From Pseudomonadales bacterium (GTDB taxonomy: Bacteria; Pseudomonadota; Gammaproteobacteria; Pseudomonadales; Pseudohongiellaceae), in NCBI GenBank assembly GCA_022821865.1, contig JAJECW010000069.1, positions 1 to 34,048 of the forward strand: a DNA stretch of 34,048 nucleotides, given 5' to 3'. This document shows, in pieces, positions 1 through 9,254 of this stretch. Made by a program: the position numbers and the translations under genes. Every line of letters starts with the position of its first letter. Position 1 is the first letter of the stretch. Below the pieces are notes generated by a model that saw only the letters and a program-made list of their open reading frames with translations, was not told the origin of the DNA and made no database searches.

Positions 1-142
1 GATTAAGTCAGAGCTTCCCTGCGGCACATGGAAGTGCCGCCGAATTCGATGGCGTAAGCCATTGAATTCGGGAGCAAAACAAAACCACGCTTTTGTTTTG
101 CGATAATGAAAAACTCCACGGATGGAGTTTTTCAGAGAATAC
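1..142 (+). mobile_element. structured MITE, copy A (5' end cut by window)
   Basis: This is a full-type copy of a hairpin-rich repeat also found at 25926-25992, 32769-32867, 33879-34029 and, inverted, at 23678-23831. Compared with the 33879 copy it lacks only about 9 bases at its left end, which lie outside the window. Hairpins 2 to 5 of the family are all present, and it ends with the family terminus AGAGAATAC at 134-142. The four bases after it are GAAG; because the left flank is missing, a target duplication cannot be tested here. No open reading frame of its own is apparent, so it must be non-autonomous if mobile. Confidence 0.8.
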
Positions 143-145
143 GAA

Positions 146-183
146 GAGATTCTGCGACTGCGCTGCGCCTGGCGCGGAATGAC
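146..183 (+). repeat. REP-like palindromic repeat, copy a
   Basis: The stretch begins GAGATTCTGCGAC and ends GCGCGGAATGAC. The same ends recur at 22117-22142 (inverted), 28311-28396 (inverted pair) and 32998-33036. It directly abuts the end of MITE copy A. Small, intergenic and palindromic, it fits the REP class of bacterial repeats. No function is shown by the sequence. Confidence 0.6.
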
Positions 184-256
184 GTGGAGGGGCGCGGCGC
201 CATGACGGGAATGGCCGACAGTGAACGGAAACAAGTGATTTCATGCCACAAATCAG

Positions 257-262
257 TACAAT
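257..262 (+). promoter_or_regulatory. possible -10 element for the mrdA operon
   Basis: TACAAT matches five of six bases of the sigma-70 -10 consensus and lies 61 bases before the mrdA start. I see no good -35 element at the proper distance. Apart from this and the repeats at 1-183, the 184-322 gap shows only the ribosome binding site GGGAGG at 310-315. Confidence 0.25.
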
Positions 263-322
263 AGGGGGAATTGCCCACAGCCCGCCGGGAACCGCCACAG
301 CCGCGGCGCCGGGAGGCGTCCC

Positions 323-2311
323 ATGACCAGCAGGTGGAAATTCCGCGACCACGAGGCCGAAGGCCGGATGTTCAACCGGCGCGTCAATCTCGTCCTGTTC
401 TTTGTTTTCCTGATGCTGGCCACCCTGGTGGCGAAGCTCGTCGACCTGCAGGTGATGCAGTACGAGTACTTTGCCGCCCGTTCCGACGGCAACCGCCTGC
501 ATGTCCAGTACGTGCCTCCCGAACGCGGCGTGATCTATGACCGCGCCGGCGCCCTGATCGCCGACAATACACCGGTGTACAACCTCACCATCGTGCCGGA
601 AGAAGTCGATGACCTCGATGCGACCCTGGATTATCTCGCCGGGCTCGTGAGCCTCGAAGCCGATGCCATCGAGACTTTCGAAGACCAGTTGCGCCGCAGC
701 CGGGTGCCATATTCCTCCGTTCCACTGCGCTATGTGCTCAGCGAAGAGGAAAAATACCGGGTGGCGGTCAATGGCCATCGCATGCCCGGGGTGCGCATGG
801 AGCCACAACTCATGCGCCATTATCCCTTTGCCGATCTCACCGCCCATGCCGTGGGCTATGTCTCCCACATCAACCAGCAGGAACTCGACGCCCTGGACGA
901 AACCGAGTTCGAGAATTACGGCGGCACCACCCATATCGGCAAGACCGGCGTGGAGCGCACTTACGAACACCTGCTCCACGGCCAGGTGGGCTATGAAACC
1001 GTGGAAAAGAACAACCGCGGGCGGGTGACCCGGGTGCTTGAGCGAACCGGAGCCATTCGCGGGCGCGATATCGTCCTGCATCTCGATTACCAGTTGCAAC
1101 AGGTGGCCGTGGAAGCCCTGGGCGATTACCGCGGCGCCGTGGTGGCCATCGAGCCCGCCACCGGAGGCATTCTGGCCATGGTCAGCAAGCCGGGCTTTGA
1201 TCCGAACCTGTTCGTCACCGGCATCAGCAACCGCGACTACAGCGCCCTGGTCACCGACGAGATCAATACGCCGCTGTTCGACCGCAGCACCAACCCCTAT
1301 CCCCCGGGCTCAACCATCAAGCCCGTACTGGGGCTCGCCGGGCTGCATTTCGGCCATATCGACTACGAATACACCATCATGGACCCGGGCTGGTTCCGGC
1401 TTCCCGGCGTGTCCTACCGCTGGAACAACTGGACCATGCGCACCGCCATTGGCGGCGGCCACGGCGAGACCGACCTGCGCAAGGCGATTTACCAATCCAG
1501 CGACACCTTTTTCTACCAGCTTGGCCACGCCATGGGCATCGACCAGATTCACGATTTCATGTCGCTGTTCGGTTTTGGCGACAATCTGGCCCTGGATATC
1601 GGCTATGCCCGCACCGGGGTCCTGCCCTCCCGGGACTGGAAAATGGAAACCCGCGGCGATCCCTGGTATCCGGGCGATACCATCAATTCCTCCATCGGCC
1701 AGGGCTACATGTGGGCCACGCCCCTGCAGCTTGCCACCGCGGCGGCGGTGATCGCCAATGAAGGCCGCATGGTCCGGCCGCGCATGCTGAAAAGTGTCGA
1801 TGGCGAGCTGTGGGATTTTCCGGAACAGTACTCCGTGCCCGATGTGCTGCTGGAAGACCCGGACTACTGGCGCTACATGCGCGACGCCATGACCATGGTG
1901 GTGCATCGTCCCTATTCGAATGTATTCCGGGACTACGGCACCGCCTATGAATACACGGCCCAGGCGGACCCGGACATGAACTATCTGCTCGCCGGCAAGA
2001 CCGGCACCGCCCAGGTGGTCGGAATAGACCAGAGCATTCGCTCCAGCGAAGATATCCGGGTTTCCGACCTGAACAGGGACCACGCCCTGTTCATCGCCTT
2101 TGCCCCCGCGGCCCATCCCGTCATTGCGCCGCAGATTGCGCTTGCGGTCTTTGTGGAAAACGGCGAATCAGGCAGCGCTGTCGCCGGCCCGGTGGCCAAG
2201 CGGGTCAGCGACGCCTGGCTGCACGATATCCTCGACCTCGACCTCGACCTCGATCTGGACCTGGAGCCGGCTGCGGAAAGCTCCGGGGCGAGCCGGGTGG
2301 CCAGTGAATAG
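323..2311 (+). CDS. mrdA: penicillin-binding protein 2 (peptidoglycan transpeptidase)
   Basis: Class B penicillin-binding protein of the elongasome; it cross-links lateral-wall peptidoglycan in the periplasm together with RodA. The 662-residue product has a short cytoplasmic tail, one N-terminal membrane anchor (about residues 21-42), a pedestal/dimerisation region and a C-terminal transpeptidase domain. The three active-site motifs are visible: STIK with nucleophile S330 and K333, SSD at 392-394, and KTGT at 559-562. The ATG at 323 is supported by GGGAGG 7 bases upstream. The stop codon overlaps the start of mrdB. The extreme C-terminus carries a run of alternating Leu-Asp residues, which I do not expect in this family. 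The genes rsfS and rlmH, which often precede mrdA, are not seen; repeats occupy that place. Confidence 0.97.
   Translation: MTSRWKFRDHEAEGRMFNRRVNLVLFFVFLMLATLVAKLVDLQVMQYEYFAARSDGNRLHVQYVPPERGVIYDRAGALIADNTPVYNLTIVPEEVDDLDATLDYLAGLVSLEADAIETFEDQLRRSRVPYSSVPLRYVLSEEEKYRVAVNGHRMPGVRMEPQLMRHYPFADLTAHAVGYVSHINQQELDALDETEFENYGGTTHIGKTGVERTYEHLLHGQVGYETVEKNNRGRVTRVLERTGAIRGRDIVLHLDYQLQQVAVEALGDYRGAVVAIEPATGGILAMVSKPGFDPNLFVTGISNRDYSALVTDEINTPLFDRSTNPYPPGSTIKPVLGLAGLHFGHIDYEYTIMDPGWFRLPGVSYRWNNWTMRTAIGGGHGETDLRKAIYQSSDTFFYQLGHAMGIDQIHDFMSLFGFGDNLALDIGYARTGVLPSRDWKMETRGDPWYPGDTINSSIGQGYMWATPLQLATAAAVIANEGRMVRPRMLKSVDGELWDFPEQYSVPDVLLEDPDYWRYMRDAMTMVVHRPYSNVFRDYGTAYEYTAQADPDMNYLLAGKTGTAQVVGIDQSIRSSEDIRVSDLNRDHALFIAFAPAAHPVIAPQIALAVFVENGESGSAVAGPVAKRVSDAWLHDILDLDLDLDLDLEPAAESSGASRVASE
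2231..2266 (+). repeat. in-frame hexanucleotide repeat coding for Leu-Asp
   Basis: Six tandem CTCGAC-like units, the later ones diverged to CTCGAT, CTGGAC and CTGGAG, encode five Leu-Asp pairs and a Leu-Glu near the PBP2 C-terminus. The pattern suggests slipped-strand expansion. Changes would come in units of two residues and keep the frame. Confidence 0.75.
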
Positions 2312-3443
2312 CCGAACCTACGGGCAGGCGGCGGCACCCCAGGGCCGCTGGGCGGGCCGCGGCTTCAATGTGGATATCGGCCTTCTATTCATCGTGGGCC
2401 TGCTCAGCATTTTCGGCCTGGCCGCCCTGTACAGCGCTTCCGATGGCGACAGCGCCCTGATCCAGCGGCAGGCGGCCATCACCGGGCTTGGCGTAATCGC
2501 CATGCTGGTGGTTGCGCAACTCGACCTGCGCCTGGTGCAGCGTTTCGCCCTGCATATCTACCTTGGCGGCATCGCCCTGCTTGCCCTCGTGCTTGCCTTC
2601 GGGGTGGAAGCCAATGGCGCCCGCAGTTGGCTCGATTTGCCCGGGCTGCCGAGCTTCCAGCCTTCGGAACTGATGAAATTCATCGTTCCCGGTGTGCTCG
2701 CCGCCTATCTGGCCTCACAACCCCTGCCGCCCCGTTTCCCGCGCATCCTTGTCGCCGGGCTGCTGGTACTGCTGCCCGCGGGGCTGATCGTGCTGCAAAA
2801 CGACCTCGGCACCGCCATGCTCGTGGCCATGGCGGGATTCTTCGTGTTGCTGCTTGCCGGCATGAGCCTGCGGCTGATCGCCTTTGGCGGCCTGCTTGCC
2901 CTGCTTGCCTCGCCGGTGTGGTTTCTTTTCTATGCCCAGGAACATCAGAAAAACCGCATCCGTAGTTTTGTCGATCCGTATAACGACCCGGCCGGGGCCG
3001 GCTACAATATCATCCAGTCCCAGATCGCCATCGGTTCCGGGGGCGTGACCGGCAAGGGATTCGGCGAAGGCGACCAGTCCCGGCTCGATTTCATTCCCGA
3101 ATCCCATACCGATTTCATTTTCGCCGTCATCGCCGAGGAATTCGGTCTCGCGGGCGCCCTGATTCTGATCGGGCTGTTCGTGCTGCTGCTCTGGCGCGGT
3201 CTGCGGATTGCGATCAATGCCGGCGACATGTTCGCCCGGCTGCTTGCCGGCGGCATCGTGCTCATCGTCTTTTTCAATGTGTACGTGAACATGGCCATGG
3301 TGATCGGCCTGTTGCCGGTGATCGGACTTCCCCTGCCCCTGATCAGCCGGGGAGGCACGGCAATCATCGCTTTCTTCATCGGCTTTGGCCTGCTGATGTC
3401 CATCGAGGCCGACAGCCGCAAGGGCGCTGCGAGAAATCGTTAA
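2304..3443 (+). CDS. mrdB: RodA, SEDS-family peptidoglycan glycosyltransferase
   Basis: Inner-membrane polymerase of lipid II into glycan strands, the partner of PBP2 in rod-shape elongation. The GTG start at 2304 gives 379 residues, close to the roughly 370 usual for RodA, and overlaps the mrdA stop by 8 bases, implying translational coupling. Longer upstream extensions in this frame would read through mrdA and have no hydrophobic character. About ten membrane segments are visible. Family signatures are present: WLDLPG followed by FQPSE near residues 110-125, the GAGYNIIQSQIAIGSGG block, the ESHTDFIFAVIAEEFG region holding the conserved acidic residue, and a C-terminal LPLISRGGT. Assignment as RodA rather than FtsW rests on its pairing with mrdA. 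Confidence 0.95.
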   Translation: MNSRTYGQAAAPQGRWAGRGFNVDIGLLFIVGLLSIFGLAALYSASDGDSALIQRQAAITGLGVIAMLVVAQLDLRLVQRFALHIYLGGIALLALVLAFGVEANGARSWLDLPGLPSFQPSELMKFIVPGVLAAYLASQPLPPRFPRILVAGLLVLLPAGLIVLQNDLGTAMLVAMAGFFVLLLAGMSLRLIAFGGLLALLASPVWFLFYAQEHQKNRIRSFVDPYNDPAGAGYNIIQSQIAIGSGGVTGKGFGEGDQSRLDFIPESHTDFIFAVIAEEFGLAGALILIGLFVLLLWRGLRIAINAGDMFARLLAGGIVLIVFFNVYVNMAMVIGLLPVIGLPLPLISRGGTAIIAFFIGFGLLMSIEADSRKGAARNR

Positions 3444-3498
3444 ACCGTATTCAATTCCGGGCGTTATTCTGAAAGGGGGGTTCGGTAGAATTGCCATC

Positions 3499-4329
3499 AT
3501 GTGCTCAAGGGTAGACAGACTGCTCGTTCTGCTGTCGTTCGCCGCGCTGCTCGCGGGCTGCGGCGCGGGCGACAGCCGTTATTCGATTTCCCGGGACCGG
3601 GCCCCCGCCGGCGGCGTGGACCCGGCCAGCGTGCCGCTCGTGGTGCCCCGTCCCGTGGTTCGCACCGCCGCGGGGAACCGCAGCCCATACACGGTTTTCG
3701 GCCGGACCTATTCGGTATTGCCCACCGAGGAAGGCTACCTCGCCCGGGGCGTCGCCTCCTGGTACGGGGAGAAATTCCATGGCCATCGCACCGCCAATGG
3801 CGAAATCTATGACATGTACAAGGCTTCCGCCGCCCATACTTCGCTGCCGATTCCGAGCTTTCTCCGGGTGACCAATCTGGAAAACAACCGCAGCCTCGTG
3901 GTGCGGGTCAATGATCGCGGGCCCTTTCACGGCGGGCGCATTGTCGATCTTTCCTATGCCGCCGCGGTCAAGCTCGGGTTTGCCGACCAGGGTACCGCCA
4001 GGGTGCGGCTTGAAGCCATTGTCCCCGGCGCAAGAGAGCGGGGCGCTCCCGCCCCGAATCCGCCGGTCCTCGCCGCGGCAAGCCCGGCGGGCGCCGCACT
4101 CTACCTCCAGGTGGGGGCATTCGCCGCACGGGAATCGGCGGAAAGCGTGACGCGCCAGGTGCGCGCCCATACCAGCCGCCCGGTATTTATCGCCAGCGCC
4201 GATAACGGCGGGCGCGGCGTGCTGCACCGTGTGCGAATCGGGCCGATACAGGGAGTGGAGGAGGCCCGTGACCTGACCCGGACACTGGTTGCCGCCGGTT
4301 TGGGAACTCCTTACACTGTAGCCGAATAG
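3499..4329 (+). CDS. rlpA: RlpA-like septal-ring lytic transglycosylase, lipoprotein
   Basis: RlpA proteins are outer-membrane lipoproteins that cleave denuded glycan strands at the septum. The N-terminus has a hydrophobic signal ending in the lipobox L-A-G-C with the lipidated cysteine at residue 21. A double-psi beta-barrel domain follows (about residues 85-175), including GVASWYGEKFHG, RTANGE and RVNDRGPF, the last with the conserved aspartate. A C-terminal SPOR domain (about 195-270, from LYLQVGAFAA) should bind denuded septal glycan. The only upstream purine run, GGGGGG near 3476, is about 17 bases from ATG 3499, so the start rests mainly on the lipoprotein signal. It lies 55 bases after mrdB, in the same direction as the wall genes. 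The mltB gene found at this place in some relatives is absent. Confidence 0.92.
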   Translation: MCSRVDRLLVLLSFAALLAGCGAGDSRYSISRDRAPAGGVDPASVPLVVPRPVVRTAAGNRSPYTVFGRTYSVLPTEEGYLARGVASWYGEKFHGHRTANGEIYDMYKASAAHTSLPIPSFLRVTNLENNRSLVVRVNDRGPFHGGRIVDLSYAAAVKLGFADQGTARVRLEAIVPGARERGAPAPNPPVLAAASPAGAALYLQVGAFAARESAESVTRQVRAHTSRPVFIASADNGGRGVLHRVRIGPIQGVEEARDLTRTLVAAGLGTPYTVAE

Positions 4330-4385
4330 GCAACAGCGAAGAGGCGCATAGCCACTCGGCAATCCAGCCCAGGTGGATACCATCC

Positions 4386-5585
4386 ATGTTTACCCCATCA
4401 GCGCATCAATCCCTGATCAATATCCCTCGCCGGACGTGGCGGCTGCTTCTCGCCTGCGCCATGGGCTTGAGCGCCACATTCGCCGGCGCCCAGAACATCA
4501 TTCCCCGGGCGCCGGATATTGCCGCAAGCAGCTATATCCTCGTGGATGCCGCCACGGGCCATGTCATCATGGAGGAGAACGCCACCGAGGCCGTGCCGCC
4601 GGCCAGCCTCACCAAGATCATGACCGCCTATATCGCCATCGAGGAAATCATCAATGGCAATCTCGCCATGGAGGATGAAGTCCATATCAGCGAGAAAGCC
4701 TGGCGCATGGACGGCTCCAAGATGTTTGTGGGAGTCAATACCCGGGTCAGCGTCGCCGACCTGTTGCGCGGCATCATCATCCAGTCGGGCAATGACGCCA
4801 GCGTCGCCATTGCCGAACATATCGCCGGCAGCGAGGACGCCTTCGCCGACATGATGAACCAGTACGCCGAAGTGCTTGGCCTGGAGCAGACTTTCTTCAT
4901 GAACTCCAGCGGCCTCGATTCCGACGAGTTCTACAACACCATGTCGGCCCGGGACCTGGCGTTGCTGGCCCGGGCCACGATAACCCGCCACGCCGAGTAC
5001 TATCCCATGTACGCCGAGCGGGAGTTCACCTATAACGACATTCGCCAGCCCAACCGCAATACCCTGCTGTTCCGCAACGCCAATGTGGACGGCCTCAAGA
5101 CCGGCTGGACCGACCGCGCCGGGTACTGCCTGGTGACTTCGGCGGAACGTGACGGCATGCGCCTGATCGCTGTGGTCATGGGCACCGAAAGTGAAGACGC
5201 CCGCGCCATCGAAAGTCAGAAAATGCTCGCCTACGGCTTTCGCTATTACGAAACCTGGCGGCTCAATGACGCCGGCCAGACTTTTGCCAGCGTGCCGGTG
5301 TGGTCGGGCCGGCGGGACACCCTGGACCTGGGCATTGACGGGGAAGTCCTGCTCACCATCCAGCGCGGCCGCGGCGAGGATCTGGAAGCCTCGATCAACG
5401 TGGACGAAGTGATTTACGCGCCCATCGAAGCGGGCCAGGTCATGGGAAGCATCGATATCAGCCTCGACGGCGAAATCGTCCACAGCGACGAAATCATCGC
5501 CCTGCGGGCGGTGGAGCGAGGCGGCGTCATGAAACGCATGACCGACTGGTTCAGCCTGCGATTCAGCGAACTGCTCGCCAATTGA
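4386..5585 (+). CDS. dacA: D-alanyl-D-alanine carboxypeptidase (PBP5/6 type)
   Basis: Class C low-molecular-weight penicillin-binding protein that removes the terminal D-Ala from pentapeptide stems, limiting cross-linking. The 399-residue product has a signal peptide ending near residue 36 (FAGAQ). The penicillin-binding fold shows SLTK with nucleophile S74 and K77, SGN at 134-136 and KTG from K238. A beta-rich PBP5 C-terminal domain (about 285-375) follows, then a terminal amphipathic stretch containing MTDWFSLRF that should attach the protein to the outer face of the inner membrane. GGTGG upstream supports ATG 4386. The stop overlaps the lipB start by 4 bases, as in many gammaproteobacteria where dacA and lipB are neighbours. 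Confidence 0.95.
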   Translation: MFTPSAHQSLINIPRRTWRLLLACAMGLSATFAGAQNIIPRAPDIAASSYILVDAATGHVIMEENATEAVPPASLTKIMTAYIAIEEIINGNLAMEDEVHISEKAWRMDGSKMFVGVNTRVSVADLLRGIIIQSGNDASVAIAEHIAGSEDAFADMMNQYAEVLGLEQTFFMNSSGLDSDEFYNTMSARDLALLARATITRHAEYYPMYAEREFTYNDIRQPNRNTLLFRNANVDGLKTGWTDRAGYCLVTSAERDGMRLIAVVMGTESEDARAIESQKMLAYGFRYYETWRLNDAGQTFASVPVWSGRRDTLDLGIDGEVLLTIQRGRGEDLEASINVDEVIYAPIEAGQVMGSIDISLDGEIVHSDEIIALRAVERGGVMKRMTDWFSLRFSELLAN

Positions 5586-6283
5586 GCGCCATCGACCAGA
5601 CATCCCCGGTCCTGCGTGAATTCGGCCCGAGCGACTACACCGGCGTCTGGCGGCGCATGCGGCGCTTTGTCCGGGAGGCGGATTCCGGAACCCGGGAAGA
5701 AATCTGGCTGCTGAGCCATCACCCGGTGTTTACCCTGGGCCAGGCCGGCAAACGCGAGCATCTGCTCGCTACCGGCGAAATTCCCGTAATCGCATCCGAC
5801 CGGGGAGGGCAGGTCACCTACCACGGGCCGGGCCAGCTCGTGGCCTATCCCCTGCTCAACCTGCGCCGCCGGGCCATGAGCGTCCGCGAACTCGTCCAGT
5901 TGCTCGAATGCTCCCTGATCGATTCCCTCGCCGGAATCGGAGTCACGGCCAAAACCCGGGAAGGCGCGCCGGGAGTCTATGTGGGGCCGGCCAAAATCGC
6001 CGCCCTGGGTCTGCGAATCCGGCGCGGCTGGAGCTGTCACGGTCTCAGCCTCAATGTGGACATGGACCTGACTCCATTCTCCCGGATCAATCCCTGCGGT
6101 TACCCCGGACTCGAAACCGCCCAGGTTGCGGATTTCGTCCCCCATCGCCCCCAATTGATGCGGGATATGGGCGATTTGCTCATCACCAGCCTGCTGCGGC
6201 GGCTCGAGGCTTTCCCGTTGCGCGTATCGGACATTCGCCGGCAAGCCCGGGAATTGTCGCTGCCGGAAGCCGCCCATGCCTGA
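5582..6283 (+). CDS. lipB: octanoyl-[acyl carrier protein]:protein octanoyltransferase
   Basis: Transfers octanoate from acyl carrier protein to the lipoyl domains of 2-oxoacid dehydrogenases and glycine cleavage H protein, the first step of endogenous lipoate synthesis. The start appears to be a TTG at 5582 within the dacA stop (TTGA overlap), giving 233 residues against about 213 in E. coli; a later internal start would remove part of the fold. Visible motifs are [16 protein letters not shown], the PAKIAALG segment with catalytic K138, and NPCGYPG with catalytic C172. It overlaps the start of lipA by 8 bases, so both enzymes of the pathway are translationally coupled. Confidence 0.93.
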   Translation: MSAIDQTSPVLREFGPSDYTGVWRRMRRFVREADSGTREEIWLLSHHPVFTLGQAGKREHLLATGEIPVIASDRGGQVTYHGPGQLVAYPLLNLRRRAMSVRELVQLLECSLIDSLAGIGVTAKTREGAPGVYVGPAKIAALGLRIRRGWSCHGLSLNVDMDLTPFSRINPCGYPGLETAQVADFVPHRPQLMRDMGDLLITSLLRRLEAFPLRVSDIRRQARELSLPEAAHA

Positions 6284-7241
6284 AAGAAAGCGGCGCAATG
6301 TGCTTATTGAAGGCCGGAAACTGCGCGGCGCCGACAAGTTGCGGCGGATTCCGGTAAAAGTGGCGCCAAGCGAAGAAATGCCGCAAAAACCACCCTGGCT
6401 GCGGGTGAAGATTCCCGCCTCGCCCAGGGTGGCCGAGTTGCGCTGGAAACTGCGCAGCCACAGGCTTGCCTCGGTCTGCGAGGAAGCTTCCTGCCCCAAT
6501 ATCGGCGAGTGTTTCAGCCATGGCACGGCGACCTTCATGATCATGGGGGATATCTGCACCCGGCGCTGCCCGTTCTGCGATGTGGCCCATGGCAAACCGC
6601 GGCCTCTCGATGAAAACGAACCGCGGGAACTCGCCCGGGTAATCCGCGACCTTGAACTCCGTTATGTGGTGATTACCTCCGTGGACCGGGACGACCTGAA
6701 AGACAGCGGCGCCGCGCATTTCGCCGCCTGCATCCGCGCCAGCCGGGAACTCAACCCCGACACCCGCATCGAGATTCTCACCCCGGATTTCCGCGGTCGC
6801 ATGGAAATCGCCCTGGAAACGCTCAACGAGGCGCCGCCGGATGTGTTCAATCACAATCTGGAGTCGGTCCCGCGCCTGTACCGCAAGGTGCGTCCTGGCG
6901 CGGATTATGCCTGGTCTCTGCGTTTGCTGAAGGAATTCCATCGCTTGCAGCCCAAGGTTCCCACCAAATCCGGCCTGATGCTGGGCCTTGGCGAAAGCAT
7001 GGAAGAGGTGCGCCAGGTCATGAGGGACCTGCGCGGGCATGGCGTGGCCATGCTGACCCTGGGCCAGTATCTGCAGCCGAGCCGCCACCATCTGCCGATC
7101 GCCCGCTTTGTCCATCCCGATGAATTCGACGCGCTTGGCGAATACGGCGAATCCATCGGTTTCCGTCACGTGGCAAGCGGACCGCTGGTGCGTTCTTCCT
7201 ATCATGCCGACGAGCAGGCCAGACTGCTGCGCAGCGCCTGA
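6276..7241 (+). CDS. lipA: lipoyl synthase (radical SAM)
   Basis: Inserts two sulfur atoms at C6 and C8 of protein-bound octanoyl groups to make lipoate. The 321-residue protein holds the auxiliary-cluster cysteines C68, C73 and C79 in [12 protein letters not shown] and the radical-SAM cysteines C94, C98 and C101 in CTRRCPFC. The C-terminal RSSYHAD motif (S307/S308) supplies the serine ligand to the auxiliary cluster. All cluster ligands are therefore in place. It overlaps lipB by 8 bases and is followed 3 bases later by an unidentified membrane protein gene. Confidence 0.97.
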   Translation: MPERKRRNVLIEGRKLRGADKLRRIPVKVAPSEEMPQKPPWLRVKIPASPRVAELRWKLRSHRLASVCEEASCPNIGECFSHGTATFMIMGDICTRRCPFCDVAHGKPRPLDENEPRELARVIRDLELRYVVITSVDRDDLKDSGAAHFAACIRASRELNPDTRIEILTPDFRGRMEIALETLNEAPPDVFNHNLESVPRLYRKVRPGADYAWSLRLLKEFHRLQPKVPTKSGLMLGLGESMEEVRQVMRDLRGHGVAMLTLGQYLQPSRHHLPIARFVHPDEFDALGEYGESIGFRHVASGPLVRSSYHADEQARLLRSA

Positions 7242-7244
7242 GGC

Positions 7245-7973
7245 ATGCAGACTCCAGGCCGGATAGCCGCCGCCCTCATCGCCGCCGCGCTCTCCGCCGT
7301 CTGGCTGCTCAGCGCCAACAGCCTCTGGCTGGGTCAGCAAAGCCTGCTGCTTCGCGCCATCCTGCTACCCGCGCCTCTGCTTGCCGCCGCCACCGCCGGC
7401 TGGCTGCTGGCGCGCGGGAAACACCCCCGAAGCAGCACTTTTTTCCTCACCCTCGGCCTGCTCAGCCTGTCCGCCAGCCTTGCCTGCCACCTCCACTGGC
7501 TGCCGCGCCACGGCGCAGCCGAACTCAGCATCCAAATGACCGAACAGCGCCTGATTACCGACAGCTCTTCCAATGCCCTGGTGGAAATCGGCTTCGCCTA
7601 TCCCATCTTCACCCCCACTGTGGAACTCAGCAATGGCGAGTTGTTCAGCCGCCAACTCGATGTCTACCTGCGAATAATCGACGCCGAAGGCGAATCCACC
7701 CTTTACCGCGCCGTGCGCGAAGCCGTCCCGGATGAAACTCTCAGCGTCGAATCCTCGGTTCGCGGCATGCTCGGCGCCAATGAGCGCTATCTGTTCCTGC
7801 CCCTGCAACTCGGCCCCGGCGAACAGGTAACCGGCCGCCTCGTCTTCATCATTACCGCCCTTGACGAAAGCGCCTCCTTCCTCGGCGAAATGCGCCGCGC
7901 CCGCCTCGCCCAATTCGAACTCAGGGACTCCGCCACCCAGCATCTCCTCCTTGCAGTCCCGATCACCCCTTGA
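7245..7973 (+). CDS. uncharacterised membrane protein downstream of lipA
   Basis: I do not recognise this 242-residue protein. It starts 3 bases after the lipA stop, so it is probably co-transcribed and translationally coupled. Three hydrophobic segments occur at about residues 6-26, 33-56 and 66-82. The remaining 155 or so residues are soluble and predicted beta-rich, with blocks such as VEIGFAYPIF and ERYLFLPLQLGPGEQVTGR that resemble an immunoglobulin-like extracytoplasmic domain. No catalytic motif or cysteine pair is visible. It ends 21 bases from the convergent hydrolase gene, with no obvious terminator between. Coding is supported by operon position and codon pattern; function is unknown. 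Confidence 0.75.
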   Translation: MQTPGRIAAALIAAALSAVWLLSANSLWLGQQSLLLRAILLPAPLLAAATAGWLLARGKHPRSSTFFLTLGLLSLSASLACHLHWLPRHGAAELSIQMTEQRLITDSSSNALVEIGFAYPIFTPTVELSNGELFSRQLDVYLRIIDAEGESTLYRAVREAVPDETLSVESSVRGMLGANERYLFLPLQLGPGEQVTGRLVFIITALDESASFLGEMRRARLAQFELRDSATQHLLLAVPITP

Positions 7974-7994
7974 CCCCGCGCACGCCCCGAAAAC

Positions 7995-8924
7995 TCAACG
8001 GTCCCGGTCGAGCACCCCGCGCCGGGCCGGGAGGTTGAGCATCGCCTTCTTGCCACGTTCCCGGCGCAGGGCGGCGATGTCGATTTCCGCGAAACCGCAC
8101 ATGGACTCGCCAAAAGCGGCTTCCGCCAGCAGCCTGCCCTTGAAGTCCACAACCTGGGAATGGCCGTCGGTGGAATCCTCGGGAAACCCCGGCCCGGCGA
8201 TTCCCGCGCTGTTGGCGGAAACTACGTAAACCTGGTTTTCGAAAGCGCGCGCGCGTTTGGCGATGTTCTTCGGCGTCAGTTGCGGGCTGCCTTGCTCGCT
8301 GGACGAATGGCAGAGCACCTCGGCGCCGCGGCGGGCGAGTTCCATGCTGATTTCGGGATAGAGGATTTCTTCGGACGCGACGCAGGCGAGCCGGCCGATT
8401 TCGGTATCCGCCACCGGGTACAGCGCGTCCTCGCCGTAGATTTCCAGGTAGCGTTCGAGTACGTCATGGGGCGTTGGCGCGAACATGGAAATCTGCCGGC
8501 GATAGCGCAGGATCAGCTCGCCCGAAGGATCGATGACGAAGCTGCATTGGAAATGCAGGTCGGGAAAATTATCGTCGGTTTCGTAAGCGTTGCCGGAAAG
8601 ATAGACGCCGTTGCCGCGGGCGGACTCGCCGAGCAGCTCGTATTCGGGACCGTCGGGGCGCAGACAGGCCCTGGCGCGCCATTCGGCGGCTTCTCCGCCG
8701 CGGGGGTAACCGGTCAGAAAATACTCCGGCAGCACCACCAGGCGGGTGGTATCGCCGCTATAGGTCTTGATGAATTGCCGGCTGCCGCGAATCAGGCCGT
8801 CGCAGCGTTCGATGCCGGCCCGGATTCGCGCCCTGGCCTCGTCCGCCGTGCGGCAATCGTTCACTGCATGGCAGCGCATTTGCAGCGCCAGCGCGGCATA
8901 GGGCGCCACGGCCTTGTCCTTCAT
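7995..8924 (-). CDS. nitrilase-superfamily carbon-nitrogen hydrolase
   Basis: Members hydrolyse nitriles, amides or carbamoyl groups using a Glu-Lys-Cys triad. The 309-residue product shows the first motif as VVLPEYFLTGYP with E67 and the cysteine motif as GRLACVASEEILYPE with C181. The middle motif reads LRYRRQIS (R142-R143) where the family normally has the catalytic lysine, so activity may be altered or absent. The conserved structural region ENQVYVVSANSAG is present. Its start overlaps the end of the DUF1330 gene by 4 bases (8921-8924), making a two-gene operon transcribed away from the DUF1838 gene. The substrate cannot be inferred; a role in the neighbouring metabolic island is likely from position. 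Confidence 0.85.
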   Translation of the reverse strand: MKDKAVAPYAALALQMRCHAVNDCRTADEARARIRAGIERCDGLIRGSRQFIKTYSGDTTRLVVLPEYFLTGYPRGGEAAEWRARACLRPDGPEYELLGESARGNGVYLSGNAYETDDNFPDLHFQCSFVIDPSGELILRYRRQISMFAPTPHDVLERYLEIYGEDALYPVADTEIGRLACVASEEILYPEISMELARRGAEVLCHSSSEQGSPQLTPKNIAKRARAFENQVYVVSANSAGIAGPGFPEDSTDGHSQVVDFKGRLLAEAAFGESMCGFAEIDIAALRRERGKKAMLNLPARRGVLDRDR

Positions 8925-9226
8925 TCGAGCGCCTCGCTTTCGCGGGCTTCCACCAACATCACCCGGAACTCTCCCGCGCCTTCGCGCAACTTCCTGACCC
9001 GCGCATAATCGGGAGAATTCCAGAATTCCCGCGCGCTTGCCATATCCGGCCAGCGATGCATCACGACCCGCTGCCCGCCCCAGTCGCCTTCCAGAACTTC
9101 CTGCTCACCGCCAAGTACCACATATTCTCCGCCAAATCGGGCCACCAGTTCGGGCACCTGCCGGGCATAGGCGGCAAATTTCTCCCGGTCGGCGACAACC
9201 GCCTCCACAATCAAATAGGCTGCCAT
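8921..9226 (-). CDS. DUF1330 small protein
   Basis: A 101-residue cytosolic protein of the ferredoxin-like dimeric alpha/beta-barrel type. The pattern is typical of DUF1330: an opening beta strand (AYLIVEAVV), a central GGEYVVLGGEQEVLEGDW, then a WPDMASAREFWNSPDYARVRKLRE helix region. No function is established for the family, though related folds bind or oxidise small aromatic molecules. It is first in a two-gene operon with the nitrilase-like hydrolase (ATGA-type overlap). The ATG at 9226 lies 109 bases from the divergent DUF1838 start, so the two operons share one regulatory region. Confidence 0.85.
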   Translation of the reverse strand: MAAYLIVEAVVADREKFAAYARQVPELVARFGGEYVVLGGEQEVLEGDWGGQRVVMHRWPDMASAREFWNSPDYARVRKLREGAGEFRVMLVEARESEALE

Positions 9227-9254
9227 GAATGATTTTCCCGAGCCAGTTGTTATA

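Noticed and set aside
8..1099. Long open frames opposite mrdA and other wall genes (for example 8-1099 and 1310-2116)
   Set aside because: They are antisense shadows produced by GC-rich codon use; the plus-strand genes have full family motifs, and the shadow frames read through repeats and show no family pattern.
2100..2303. Upstream extension of rodA to 2100
   Set aside because: It overlaps mrdA for 200 bases and adds a hydrophilic stretch foreign to RodA; GTG 2304 gives the expected length.
7974..7994. Terminator between the lipA-linked gene and the convergent hydrolase
   Set aside because: The 21-base gap has no stem-loop or T-run.
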